From Bisporella sp. PMI_857 (lineage: Eukaryota > Ascomycota > Leotiomycetes > Helotiales > Helotiaceae), in the NCBI GenBank assembly GCA_021307315.1, contig JAJSPD010000003.1, positions 868,001-932,000 of the forward strand: a stretch of 64,000 nt of DNA, written 5' to 3'. The translations under genes were made by a program, and so were the position numbers. The notes below the pieces were generated by a model. It did no database searches, was not told the DNA's origin, and saw nothing but the letters and a program-made list of their open reading frames with translations. Shown here piece by piece: positions 46,655 through 56,860 of this stretch. Each line of letters opens with the position of its first letter. Position 1 is the stretch's first letter.

Positions 46655-47593
46655 ACCCAAACCTTCTTCATCACACCGCGCCCGCAACAAAAGAATTGCA
46701 CGCAGATGGAACAGAGTTTGGGATATTGTGGATGATATGCGGAGTATTGTCGACATATTAGAGACGATGTTACAGCACATAATGATGCGTTCTTTCAAGA
46801 CTTCGAAGACTTCGAGTATTTCGCAAATACATTTAGCCTTACACCATAGGCATTGGTAAATTTTGTCTCACTTCAAGCGATTCCACGGCGGATTTCTTAC
46901 ACGAATATAACATTTCTGTACCCTTTGAGCGCCAAAGCGTCGCCAAGGCTAAATTCTCGCTTGTTAGACCAATTAAACACTTTAAAATACTCGCTAACTA
47001 ATTTAATTGGCTCAACAAGCGAGAATTTGGCCTTGGCGACGCTTTGGCGCTTAAGGGGATATCTTCAACGGCATCACGTGCATTTCTTTACGCTGAAATG
47101 AAAGCGCAATCTATTATAGCCGAGGTAACCCTGTTCTCGTCCCACTTTTGAGCTTTGGCAGCTCTTATCTAGAACATTACACGGCAAACTCCTATCATCA
47201 CCGTACCAATTGTCAGTGTATAGCTCGATGAGCCAATGAGGTACCAGGTGTCGTGTGCTCGGACTGCCAGGAACGCTTGCTAAAGCTTGGGGAAGCTTAC
47301 CGCTAGATAAGGTTCGCCCAGAATCAGCAGTATCCCTCTATCTTGCCCCTCATTTACACCCTTGGGATCGCCTGGTAAAGCGTTGTAACGTCACTTTGGG
47401 GTCATGGACTCCTGACCTTGAGAATGCCTACCGGCGAACATTGGTGTTTGCCGGCCTATGTTTGCCGACGTCTTCTTGAAGTTGACTTTTATCATTTGAA
47501 GCAAGCATTTCTACCAACATCCCATGCAGGAGAGCGACGCGACTCATCCTCATCAACTTCAAGAAGAAAAGGTTCGGTGTGAGACATAACACG
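46655..47593. other. Intergenic with a foldback repeat
   Basis: No gene is supported. The main content is the inverted repeat at 46921-47058, listed separately, plus the sugar-permease promoter. Confidence 0.5.
46921..47058. repeat. Foldback element: near-perfect 57-bp inverted arms, 24-bp loop
   Basis: The left arm (46921-46977) begins CCCTTTGAGCGCCAAAGCGT and ends in CCAATTAAA. The right arm (47002-47058) begins TTTAATTGG and ends CGCTTTGGCGCTTAAGGGG, the reverse complement with about six mismatches. The loop (46978-47001) is AT-rich. No ORF lies inside. The structure fits a short MITE or foldback transposon relic; target-site duplications are not clear beyond a possible TA. As RNA it would form a long hairpin. 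No second copy is seen in this window. Confidence 0.82.
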
Positions 47594-49365
47594 ATGGAAC
47601 ACAAACATGAGGTGGTCGTTGAGCAAGCGGGGTTGGAGGTCCCCCTGAAGGAAGAGCTGGGGAGCCAGGCTCGCTTGGCCACAGAAATCGAGCACCAGAT
47701 GACTTTTTGGGAAGCAGTGAAGCTGTATCCAAGTTGTGTAGGGTGGTCTATATTCTTCTCCATGGGAATCATCATGACGGCTTTCGATCCACAGCTTTTG
47801 GGAAGTTTGTACGCCACACCAGCTTTCCAGAAAGATTTCGGCTATTTGTTTGAAGGTGATTATATCATTAGTGCTCCATGGCAGATCGGCCTGGGGATGG
47901 GAAACCCAATTGGTCAGGTGTTGGGAGCATTGGGGGCATCTTACCCGATGGAATGGTGGGGTCGTAAAAAGGTACTTGGTACGCAGTGAGAGGGAACTTC
48001 TCTGCTGACTGATAGTGATAGACTTTTGCTGCTTGTGTAATCATGACAGCAGGATGTATCTTCATACAGTTTTTCGCTCGGTCGCTAAAGGTCCTTCTTG
48101 TTGGTGAACTGCTTGGAGGGCTCATCCTTGGAACCTATGCAACGATCGCCCCCGCCTATGCGTCTGAAGTCTGTCCTATCGCCCTCCGTGGTGTCCTGAC
48201 TGCGTACATCAACCTTTGCTTCGTGATGGGCCAGCTACTGGCAAACGGCGTAATCGCTGGCACGTCTCAGCTCGACAATCATTGGGCTTATAGTGCTCCA
48301 TTCGCAATCCAATGGCTTTGGCCTCTGATCATCCTTATTGCCGTACCCTTCGCCCCAGAATCACCATGGTGGCTGGTCCGGAAAGGAAGATTTGATGAGG
48401 CCGAGAAAGCACTGAGGAGATTAGCATCTTCGAGAGTGGATGTGAAACCAACCTTAGCCATCATCATTGAGACTGATCGTCTTGAAGTCGAGATGGAGAC
48501 CGGAACCACTTATCTAGACTGCTTCAAGAAGGTCAACCTTCGTCGAACCGAGATTTCTGTCGGAGTGTACACCATTCAAGTTTTCAGCGGGATCTATCTT
48601 GTAGGATATGCAACATACTTCTTCCAGAGTAAGTCAGCCTTCCTCCCTTTATCCGCTATTCGCTAAGGAAATATAGTTGCTGGGCTTCCTGGTAACAAGG
48701 CTTTCCAGATGGGAGTAGGCTACCTTGCCGTTGGATTTTTAGGAACTGTCCTGTCTTTTGTAGTAATCTCGAAGTATGGCCGAAGGCGAATTTATAACAT
48801 CGGTTTGGCAACACTTTCAATCATGATGTTTCTGATAGCAATTTTGGATTGTGTTCCAAACTATGAAAGTCGTTCAGGTGTTATTTGGGCCCAGTCAACA
48901 CTAATGGTAGGCTGTGATCCAATTCCAGTCGGCAATGGCGAGGCAGCTAACATATATTAAATTAGGTGATATGGAATGGCATCTATGATGTCTCCATCGG
49001 CCCAGTATGCTTTGTTATCCTTTGCGAGTGTTCCGCAACCAAGGTCAGATCCAAGACTATTGCCATTGCAACTGCTGTTCAGGCTCTTTTCGCCATTGTT
49101 ATGACGGTAGCCATCCCATACATGATCAATCCGGATGAAGCAAATATGAGGGGGAAATTGGGCTTCTTTTTTGGTTAGTCACTTGAATTGCAACCGCTGT
49201 GGATCTTGCTAATCAACTGGAATAGGCGGTCTATCTGCAATATGTTTTGTATGGGCGTGGTTCAGAATCCCCGAAACCAAGAACAGAACATATGAGGAGC
49301 TTGACATCATGTTTGAACGTGGATTGAAAACGAGAGAATTCAAGAAATACGAGGTGACGACTTGA
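47594..49365 (+). CDS. MFS sugar transporter, maltose/alpha-glucoside permease-like
   Basis: Five exons (47594-47971, 48022-48628, 48677-48906, 48966-49173, 49226-49365) join in phase to 520 residues. Sugar-porter signatures: MEWWGRKK (R-x-G-R-[RK] loop, joined to the next exon), SEVCPIALRGVLTAYINLCF (the P-E-x-x-x-x-x-R-G motif variant), APESPWWLVRKGRFDEAEKAL (PESPRWL motif), FSGIYLVGYATYFFQIAGLP, SKYGRRRIYNIGL and, spanning the last splice, RIPETKNRTYEELDIMFE (PETKGR motif). Twelve hydrophobic segments can be counted. Known role of the subfamily (MAL-type permeases): proton-coupled uptake of maltose, trehalose or other alpha-glucosides across the plasma membrane. Exact sugar unknown. No catabolic enzyme lies adjacent. 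Confidence 0.93.
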
Positions 49366-50557
49366 CTAGGAGAATAGTATGGTTATTTTGAGTTATGAAG
49401 TATCCCGATGCTTTATGTATTCCCAAAACGCGAAAGAATCGAAGAATATCCTCAAGATCAGTACGACAGGGTGAAGGTTATTTCAATTTGCTACTCTTCT
49501 TCATACTTTAAGTGAGTCAGGGGTGTGATTTTGCCCATCTTATCCAGGCATGTTAAACACGTCTGTGCCCTGATACTCTAGGCCAACATACAGCCTACCA
49601 ACAGAAATAATTTTTCAATATCTAATATATCTCTTTCATAGTTCATATTAGCATTATTTACGTCGCTTTCGCAAGGAAAAGAGGGTGCTTCTCCCGCATG
49701 CCATATATACTTGTTGCATATTCAAGACACTACGCTTGTCTAGCGACTCTGACCAGCCCATGCTCGCCATCGCTTATCCATTGCCATGGACACCTCCGTC
49801 TCAATATTCGAATTCAAAAAGCTCAGGTTCATTGCCTTAGTAACCTTAGCAATATCCACAATAGATCGCAGCTATCAAACCATTTTGCGTCGAGTAGAAG
49901 GACCCGCCACTAGAATTCATCTTTAAGATCCTGGTTAGAATCTCAATATATATGAGGACAGATTGGGTCAGGCTGTAGGAAATTCAAATATTGTGTGGTA
50001 GGACATTGACGGACCGCCGATCCACCTCACGACGACCAGTCCCAGAGCAAGGTGCGATCTCGAAGGAACGCAACTCGGTTCATCAGAGAGCGCCGGCTGT
50101 TGGGCTGACCGCCGAAATACAAGCCCTTGTAAATGGGGCACTACAAGCGCTTTGGAGTACGCAATATGATGAAAGGGTAAGAAAATACAGCCAGATATTG
50201 GAAGGCAATTAGTATTGGAAGACATTCAAGTTGTAAAGGCCAATCTTTGAGACATGCCACATCGAGGCGGCCGCAGATGTGGCGCAGTTTTTGTGGTCAT
50301 GAAGCGCAACCATGAAGTCGGCCTCTTATCTAACAAATTATGACACGCTTCATATCTTATTTCGCAGCGGGAGGAGACTCACCTAGGAGTATAAGTGGAG
50401 CTGAAGTGCCGTCTGTCAATCTCTAGCGTCGAAATCGGCATACATTGATATAGAAGCAATCTCAGGAAACCCCGAAGTTCGAGGAGTTCATCAGGCACCT
50501 ACTCGAATTATAGGCTTCGTATACTCCCAAACGAAGCATCTAAAAATATTACATACT
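49366..50557. other. Convergent 3' flanks, no gene seen
   Basis: Short random frames only. A small hairpin (GCCACATC...GATGTGGC, 8-bp stem) lies at about 50254-50283. No domain or RNA gene is recognised. Confidence 0.4.
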
Positions 50558-51317
50558 TTACTTCTGCCAAGCAGGATATCCTTTCTCTCTCCATTCTTCA
50601 AAGGTCATCCCTCGAGCACACGAAGGCATCTTGACCATCAAAGGCACTTCAATGTTTTCCTTAGTTCCCAATACTTCGGCTTTGTGCACGACACTCTCCT
50701 TGAGTCTCTCGAAACCCATCTTCTCATACAGCCGAACCGTCGATGGAGACGACTCGAAATAAACCGGTAGCTCTCCGCTCTCACCGAGGTCAATACCCCA
50801 CTGGACAATTAGCGCACCTGCTTTACGTCCTTGATGCTTCGGCTCAACTGCAGCGACATGAACATCTGAACAAGAAGTTAGCAGAAACATTCTCCAGGGG
50901 CTATCACCATGGCAGCATACAGATATAGCGCCGTCCGCCGAATAACTTTTCTCTCACGTCCCAAAGCGGATTAAGGATCTTCTCCGCGCGTTCCTTTTCT
51001 TCGCCTTCTAACCAAGTAATTCCTGGGTTTTTGCGCTCTTCCTCGCTACGATCTTTCAGGTATGCATCTCCCAACGCCATGCCAATGATCTCTCCGGTGT
51101 CTGTATCAACACATTTGATGGTGTGTTGAAGCGTGCTCTCATGCCAATATGCTAGTGTATGTTTCGAGTGGGCTTCACGGAACTCTGGACTGATCCCTCC
51201 TGGGAAGAGAACTCCCAGCATCAACTCGGCCATGGGCTCGCCTTTGAAAGCATTGAAGTATACATCATATACTTTTGGTATATCTGGGATCAGAGCTGGC
51301 AATACTACGAAACCCAT
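50558..51317 (-). CDS. GNAT-family N-acetyltransferase
   Basis: Two exons (51317-50921, 50865-50558) join in phase to 234 residues. N-terminal region MGFVVLPALIPDIPKVYDVY with the helical start of a GNAT fold; TDTGEIIGMALGDAYL is the beta-4 strand region; after the splice YVHVAAVEPKHQGRKAGALI is motif A, with Q-G-R-K-A-G standing for the [QR]-x-x-G-x-[GA] acetyl-CoA pyrophosphate loop; later VYFESSPSTVRLYEKMGFER is the motif B block (A/S-x-x-x-[AV]-x-x-[LF]-Y-[EK]-K-[LM]-G-F). The C-terminus MTFEEWREKGYPAWQK is typical of fungal GNATs of this length. Known reaction: acetyl transfer from acetyl-CoA to an amine; the acceptor is unknown. It is divergent from the iron-type locus, with 2.1 kb between starts. 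Confidence 0.88.
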
Positions 51318-52063
51318 GGTGCGAAGCGCTATATGTTAATGCAGATGTCGGATTTTGTACGAAGGCGGCTTATCCCCTCTGGATTTTAGTTGAAATGGGA
51401 TATCGAAGAATGAGGGGAGCTTCATAAGCAACCATTGCTGGAGCAGAACTAGCCATGATATATTTCTTATTTCAGCCGACTTGGCCGGTAGTACGGACCA
51501 GGTGTTGGAGGAAGGTGGAATGATGCTACCCGTGTTCTTGACATTAACATACGCTCAGCCATAGAGAGTGCTGCGTTCTTCCTTGGCGTCTATAATGCCA
51601 CGGCTCAATTAAGCATTTACTTCAGGCGTACAGCCTAGGTATCTAAGCAAAATGCAATCAAACAGGTCGGTTGCCACCACTGGGATGCCGGAGTTGCACA
51701 AAGGAAGTAGTCTTAAAGTGGGCGGGGTGCCTAAAGGATTAGATTACTTCATCATCTCATAATATCCCGTGTCTAACTTCCTGGTACTGTATCATAGCGT
51801 ACCAAACTTTTACCACGCCAAAACTCACCTTGCACTAACCTAGCCGCCGACTAGTTTGGTTCAGTTGTGTGCAGTTATTCGTAGGACCACCTGCGTCGAG
51901 GACTTGGTTGTTAAAGACGATTTTGGTTCTTTTTTGTTCCTCTACGAACTCATTTCTCAATAAAAAGTCGACTGTATGAACGACTTCATGGCAACTACGG
52001 TGCTGTTTCTCCTAGTTCTCTGAAAACTAACTTATATTGCGAAGGGCATAACAACCAATTATC

Positions 52064-52072
52064 TTATCAGAT
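52064..52072 (-). promoter_or_regulatory. ATCTGATAA, iron GATA-factor (SreA/SRE/Urbs1) type element
   Basis: TTATCAGAT on the plus strand. The consensus ATCWGATAA is bound by fungal iron-responsive GATA repressors. Paired with another copy 49 bp downstream. Confidence 0.5.
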
Positions 52073-52112
52073 CACGCAAGTGTGGGCCAAGCTCCAATAC
52101 GAGAGTCGAAAG

Positions 52113-52121
52113 TTATCAGAT
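52113..52121 (-). promoter_or_regulatory. ATCTGATAA, iron GATA-factor type element
   Basis: TTATCAGAT on the plus strand; second member of a pair spaced by 49 bp start to start. Confidence 0.5.
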
Positions 52122-52548
52122 CTATTCCTTGCAAAGCCAAGCCTCTTTTGGGTGGACAGCACGTACTCGCTTAAGGTTGCATTTTTAAATGCCTCAATAG
52201 ATGTGATAAATAGGTTACCACTGTGCAACATCGCAATCCACGCTACATGAGGAAAGTGCAATTATTTTTTGAAGCTAAATCAGTGGCTGCACTACTACGC
52301 TCCAACTGAGGCACGCAGCTATCGTGTTGAGCCAACAGGCTGTACCAGCTTACCTCTGAGCTATCATCATGGGCAAGAAAGACCAAGACGGCACAACAAG
52401 AACTAAGGGACGCAACTTATAACATAACAGGGTACGCCTTTGAAAAATGGCTCAAGAGGTAGATCTATCAGAACTTGATACAGCTTACGATCGATATCGG
52501 AGAGTTGCCTGGCAAAATGGTGTGCGATCTATCCGAGCTAAACACCAT

Positions 52549-52557
52549 ATCTGATAA
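52549..52557 (+). promoter_or_regulatory. ATCTGATAA, iron GATA-factor type element
   Basis: Exact consensus on the plus strand, about 0.9 kb upstream of the FAD oxidoreductase start. Confidence 0.45.
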
Positions 52558-53339
52558 AAAGACTTTCGTGCCATTTTCGATGCCCCACCGTTAACCGTCA
52601 GTCAGTCTGTAGACATATCCAGATTTGAGGAACAAACAACACCAGCTGGATCCTACTGAAAACCGAAATAGTTCAATGATCCGCAGCTGCAGTTTGGGAT
52701 ATCGCCAGGCGTTGTCAATATGTAATGAGACAACCAGACAAGACTTTGAAGACGGCCTCGTTTCTGGGAAATGTCTTGTTTGTACATTTTATTTGGCCCT
52801 CTTCTCTGCCTTTATACTGGTGCAAATGAGTCTGCCTACAAGCATCAAACGCGGGTGCGGAGATAAGCTGTTGGTCGATGAAGTGGGCGGACATAGTTTT
52901 CACGGTCATAAGCTGTGCGGTGATAACTCTCGGCTCAGACCTGAAATTGCTTGCTCGTCTATGGTGAGACAATGGATATCAATTCCCATGATATTTGAAT
53001 TGGGTTTACCTACAAGTCTTGCTTTTTACGCTATTTCGGTGGATATTGCCTGTTCTTTTGCTGCATCAAACCAGAAAATAATGAAAAGTTGTCAGTTACT
53101 TCCGTTCTGAGATATGCCATAGGCCAAAATCTGGTGTGCGATATAATTATATATATTCGCTCACTTGAGAACCTAACAAAAGATTCGAAGCTCTCTGAAG
53201 ATCGAGAATTTACCGCCGTGGCTCGGATAATTGCCTGGGTCATGCATGTAGAACCGAGACTAAAGCCGAACAAAACTCGCCGAATGGTCCGCTCCGGCTT
53301 TATATAGGCCGTTCAACAGCCTCATTTATCTCGTGCATC

Positions 53340-53348
53340 TTATCAGAT
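53340..53348 (-). promoter_or_regulatory. ATCTGATAA element 92 bp before the FAD oxidoreductase start
   Basis: TTATCAGAT on the plus strand, between a TATA-like sequence (53301-53308) and the start codon at 53440. Its position at the likely transcription start suits a repressor site. Confidence 0.58.
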
Positions 53349-53439
53349 CATCTCATTGCTACCTTTTTCTCTGCATATTTTGCTTCCTTCACGTGCACAC
53401 AATAATTTTCAACGCCAAGCCCATCTTTTGGAGGGAGCC

Positions 53440-54890
53440 ATGGGCTCAAGGATCCAAAAAGTACTCCTCGTAGGAGAGGTCATTGTCTTTGCCCTGAGTT
53501 TTTCGTCTGGCCTTCTTGGACGTTGGTTTAGTAGAAAGGTCAACAACCTCCTTCGCCGAAACAGGAGCAATGGCGACCTGAAAGAGGAACCTGGATCGCG
53601 CTCCATCGTGATTGTTGGTGCGTCTTACGCGGGGTACTTTGCAGCACATCTCATTGCGACGGCCCTTCCAAAAGACAGCCCTTATAGGGTCGTCGTGATC
53701 GAACCGAACAGTCACTTTCACTTTACTTGGGTGTTACCACGCTTCTGTATTGTGAAAGAGGAACACAAGGCGTTTATTCCTTATGGGCCATACCTTGTAG
53801 GTACATCTGTACGATGGGTTAAAGACCGTGTCGCTACTATCGAACGTGGTTCTGTCAAACTCAGATCTGGAGGTGCCATTCCATACGACTTCCTGCTCAT
53901 TGCAACTGGCTCGGGATATGGCGCAGATAATGGTTTGCCATCACGTGTTGGTGCTGAAGACAAAGCTGCGGGGCTAGAACAGCTGAGAGGAGTGCAAACC
54001 CGAATTGAGCAGGCAAAGAAAGTTGTTATTGTTGGCGGAGGAGCGGTAGGTGTTGAGCTGGCCACAGATGCGAAAGATGCGTATCCAGAAAAACATATTA
54101 TTTTAGTTCATTCTCGCCAGGCGGTCATGCATAGGTTCGGCCCAGAGCTACAGGCTGCTGCGCTGAAAGGTCTCCAAGATCTAGGCGTGGAAGTAGTTCT
54201 CGGAGAAAGGGTCCAAGGCGAACAAATAGACGGCCATGTAAACCTATCATCAGGCAGAAAGATAGAGTGCGACTTCCTGGTATTTCTCTCTCTCTGCAGC
54301 GACCCAGCAGTATGAGCATGCTAAACTAGTTCTCAGATCCAATGCGGCGGTCAAAAGCCATCCTCAGAAACCATCCGGACATTGAGCCCCGGTTCAATCT
54401 CTGCTTCGGGCCACATCCGCGTCAAGCCAACGATGCAAATCATAGACGAGACGCTACCTAACGTCTACGTATGCGGCGACGTCGCAGAAACGGGAGTCAG
54501 CAATCCCAACTCCCGAGCCGCGGCGGATAATGCCAGAACCGCCGCAGATAACATTGTCTGTGCGGTAGAAGGCCAGCTACCGAAATACCATTATAAGCAT
54601 CACTGGGCCGCGAGCGGGATCAAGCTTACTCTCGGGCTGGTACGTGATCTCTTTTTAACCTTTTGTTCTTTACGTCATCATGAGGAATAGGCGACTTAGC
54701 TTACACTTATCAGCATAAATCGGTGGTGCACCTTGAGAATGAGAAGGCTGAACTGTTGTTCAACGTCAAAGAGAAGAGGCTCGACCTGATGTCTGGACAG
54801 GCTTGGAGGCACTGGAGCGTCAGTCCCTTTGAAGATGTCTCGGAGCCACATATTTCAGAAAGCAGCGACGAGAGTTTGGCTAAGAAGTAG
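53440..54890 (+). CDS. AIFM2/FSP1 (AMID)-like FAD/NAD(P)H oxidoreductase
   Basis: Three exons (53440-54279, 54337-54639, 54714-54890) join in phase to 439 residues. The start is the first ATG in frame, MGSRIQKVLLVGEV; the frame is open further upstream only through a TTG. A hydrophobic N-terminal segment, LLVGEVIVFALSFSSGLLG, may anchor it to a membrane. FAD-binding start SIVIVGASYAGYFAAHLIAT (G-x-S-x-x-G variant as in AMID proteins), then YDFLLIATGSGYG, the NAD(P)-binding motif VVIVGGGAVGVELATD, and the C-terminal FAD motif NVYVCGDVAETG. Known relatives: NAD(P)H quinone oxidoreductases of the AIFM2/Ndi type on mitochondrial or other membranes. Next to CFEM and siderophore-transporter genes with a GATA element at its promoter, it may serve a reductive step in iron handling (inference). 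Confidence 0.9.
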
Positions 54891-55056
54891 ATTTTATATT
54901 TGTGAAAATAGCGTGAATGACGGAGTTTTAATGCTAGCGGGATGATCATGCAGTGTTTTAGAGTAATTCCTGACAACACACTTGTCATACAAGATTTGCC
55001 ACACAATATTTTACATGATTATATATATCGTTTGGTATCTGCATGTTTATCTTCTT

Positions 55057-55697
55057 TCACCCTCGGCATAACAAGATCGCTGCTACGCCCAGCAGTGCTA
55101 GAGCTACCAAAAAATTCGAGTCTACCATGTTAATCATGCCTGCGCTGGGAGTCGTAGTTGCCGCCGTTGGCGCGACACTGGTTGCGCTCGACGTTGATTC
55201 GACTGAGCTAGAGCTTGTTGTAGTGGCGTTCGAGGCAGCGGGAACGGATGTTGGCGCCACCGCTGCTGACACGGTGGTAATGCCGGTGACCGTTAATGAG
55301 AGAGTCACTCCGTATCCGATGCAGAGCTCCGTTGCAAATTGCGCAGTCACTGAGTCGCTATTAGTTTTCTTTTGGCCTATCTGGTGAGGGCCCGGACGAG
55401 TAAGACTTACCAGCAACTTCATCTGCGTTGCAGACTGTGGGAATCTTTGCCAGGAGACCGTCGATGAACTTCTTGTTGCCGCATATACAGCTGATGTCTG
55501 TCAGGGGACAGCCTGAGTTTGTGATTGCTTGTAGAATTGGATCTTGCTGAGGAAGCACGAGCATCAGTCACGGACATGAGGATCGGAAATCAGGTTTGTC
55601 GAATTCTTACAGCGCATTGTGGTAGAGAAGTGATATCCTGAGCCAGCGATACAGCAGCCAGCCCTACAGCTGTACAAATGGCAGATATGGGTTTCAT
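55057..55697 (-). CDS. CFEM-domain protein, GPI-anchored type
   Basis: Three exons (55697-55611, 55546-55411, 55376-55057) join in phase to 180 residues. MKPISAICTAVGLAAVSLA is a signal peptide. The CFEM module follows at about 22-95: SLPQCAQDPILQAITNSGC, PLTDISCICGNKKFIDGLL, IPTVCNADEV and ATELCIGYG. The Asp in TDISCIC is at the place of the axial haem-iron ligand known from Candida Csa2/Rbt5. Six Cys are present where classical CFEM domains have eight, a common fungal subclass. A Ser/Thr/Ala stalk (about 115-155) leads to a hydrophobic end FLVALALLGVAAILLCRG, a GPI-attachment-like signal. Known roles: extracellular haem/iron capture, cell-wall or virulence functions. It is divergent from the siderophore transporter and shares its promoter with two ATCTGATAA sites. 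Confidence 0.92.
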
Positions 55698-56184
55698 TTT
55701 TAAGTGTTATTTAAATGCTGATCTGGTAACCGTGATCAAATTTCTGATAGGCAAGTAGTTGCAGAGCACAAAGTTTCGTGAAGTGTTCCTCTGCATGAGA
55801 AACTAAGGATGTACCTCGTGTGGTACCCGGTTACAGTAACCTAAGCCAATTTTTGAAGCTAACATATGGCAAGGCTATTGATTTTCAATGCCCTTCTTGG
55901 CTGTTGGTACCACGACCCTTGGTTCACATCGCGTGGTTTGGGAATGCCCTTGCCTCAGATCCGTGCCGAGGATGCAACTTTTTCCATGCAGGATGAGCAA
56001 GTTCTTGGACGGCCCTGTTGAATGAGTCAATGGAAGCATCTTAAAAGTGAAAAGGACCCTTTGATCAGGGCCTAAAAGCGCGCTAGAACCACAACTATTG
56101 GTCGAACCTTGCCTATCCTTCAACTCGAGCTTCCTGCCAAGGCAATAGCCGAGCACTGATCTCTGCCGTGCCGTGTTTAGCTCG

Positions 56185-56193
56185 ATCTGATAA
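56185..56193 (+). promoter_or_regulatory. ATCTGATAA iron GATA-factor type element
   Basis: Exact consensus; first of two same-strand sites 72 bp apart, about 490 bp upstream of the CFEM start and 670 bp upstream of the transporter start. Confidence 0.6.
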
Positions 56194-56256
56194 GAAATAG
56201 GGTTGAAGCTACTGCGGGGTTCGTCCTCCTTTGGGCAAGTCTTTGGCGCTGGGCGG

Positions 56257-56265
56257 ATCTGATAA
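56257..56265 (+). promoter_or_regulatory. ATCTGATAA iron GATA-factor type element
   Basis: Exact consensus; second site of the pair. Multiple nearby copies are typical of SreA/SRE-controlled siderophore genes. Confidence 0.6.
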
Positions 56266-56860
56266 CTTTATTTGTCCTTGAACTATGGTTCAGGCTCGTA
56301 TTTTTTTCGGCAAACTGGGAGCCGGACAACAACCGATTGGATCTAGAGAATTCCAGAATCAGCAGATGTATCTGTCATCCAACTTCCTTTATAGATCGGT
56401 TGCTTCTAGATTCAGGACTTCGAAGGCAGATCAGGGAAGAGAGACCTATGAGAGCAATTACACCGATGATGCCAGGTTCAGGGGCTTGGCCAGAAAAATC
56501 TTCATGATGTGTTGCAACAGCCACATTGAGACTAGAAAAAGGAAACACGGGATAGAGCAGCCTAAGATTCATGCTCTCCGATGCCGGGAGCGGCCAACTG
56601 CTAGATCATATAAACTGGAAAAGTGGCGTACACATATCATTTGTTGTACTTGGCGGCTTGTGATATTCCATAGCCCATGAGGGCAGCCTCTAGTGCAGAA
56701 ACATGCCGGCTGAATGCTGTGATCAGAACCTTGTCTGCCGAGTCCTTCCTACTTTGTTCTCTATGAAACTTTGCTCCCAAGAAGCATTACTGATCATTGA
56801 TGGTGGTGAGAGACTGTTCTGCCACATAGTTTTTGTCGCATATCTTGTGTTTGCAATTGC

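Larger units (their letters stand above)
51318..53439. promoter_or_regulatory. 2.1-kb divergent intergenic region rich in iron-type GATA elements
   Basis: Contains four ATCWGATAA-type sites (52064, 52113, 52549, 53340), a TATA-like TATATAGG at 53301-53308, and no convincing gene. An open frame 52625-53110 has one hydrophobic segment (CTFYLALFSAFILVQMSL), but its only ATG start is weak and it has no recognisable domain. An unannotated transcript is possible. Confidence 0.45.
55698..56860. promoter_or_regulatory. Shared divergent promoter, CFEM gene / siderophore transporter
   Basis: 1.16 kb between two divergent start codons, with two exact ATCTGATAA elements. A 131-codon frame (56285-56680) runs through it, but it lacks a domain and I treat it as chance. 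Confidence 0.55.

Noticed and set aside
52325..52380. tRNA-like D-arm sequence (TAGCTCAGAGGTAAGC on the minus strand)
   Set aside because: No matching TTCGANNC T-loop, acceptor stem or proper anticodon stem follows.
56285..56680. 131-codon frame in the CFEM/SIT promoter
   Set aside because: Random-looking composition, no domain, no splice partner; conflicts with promoter function.
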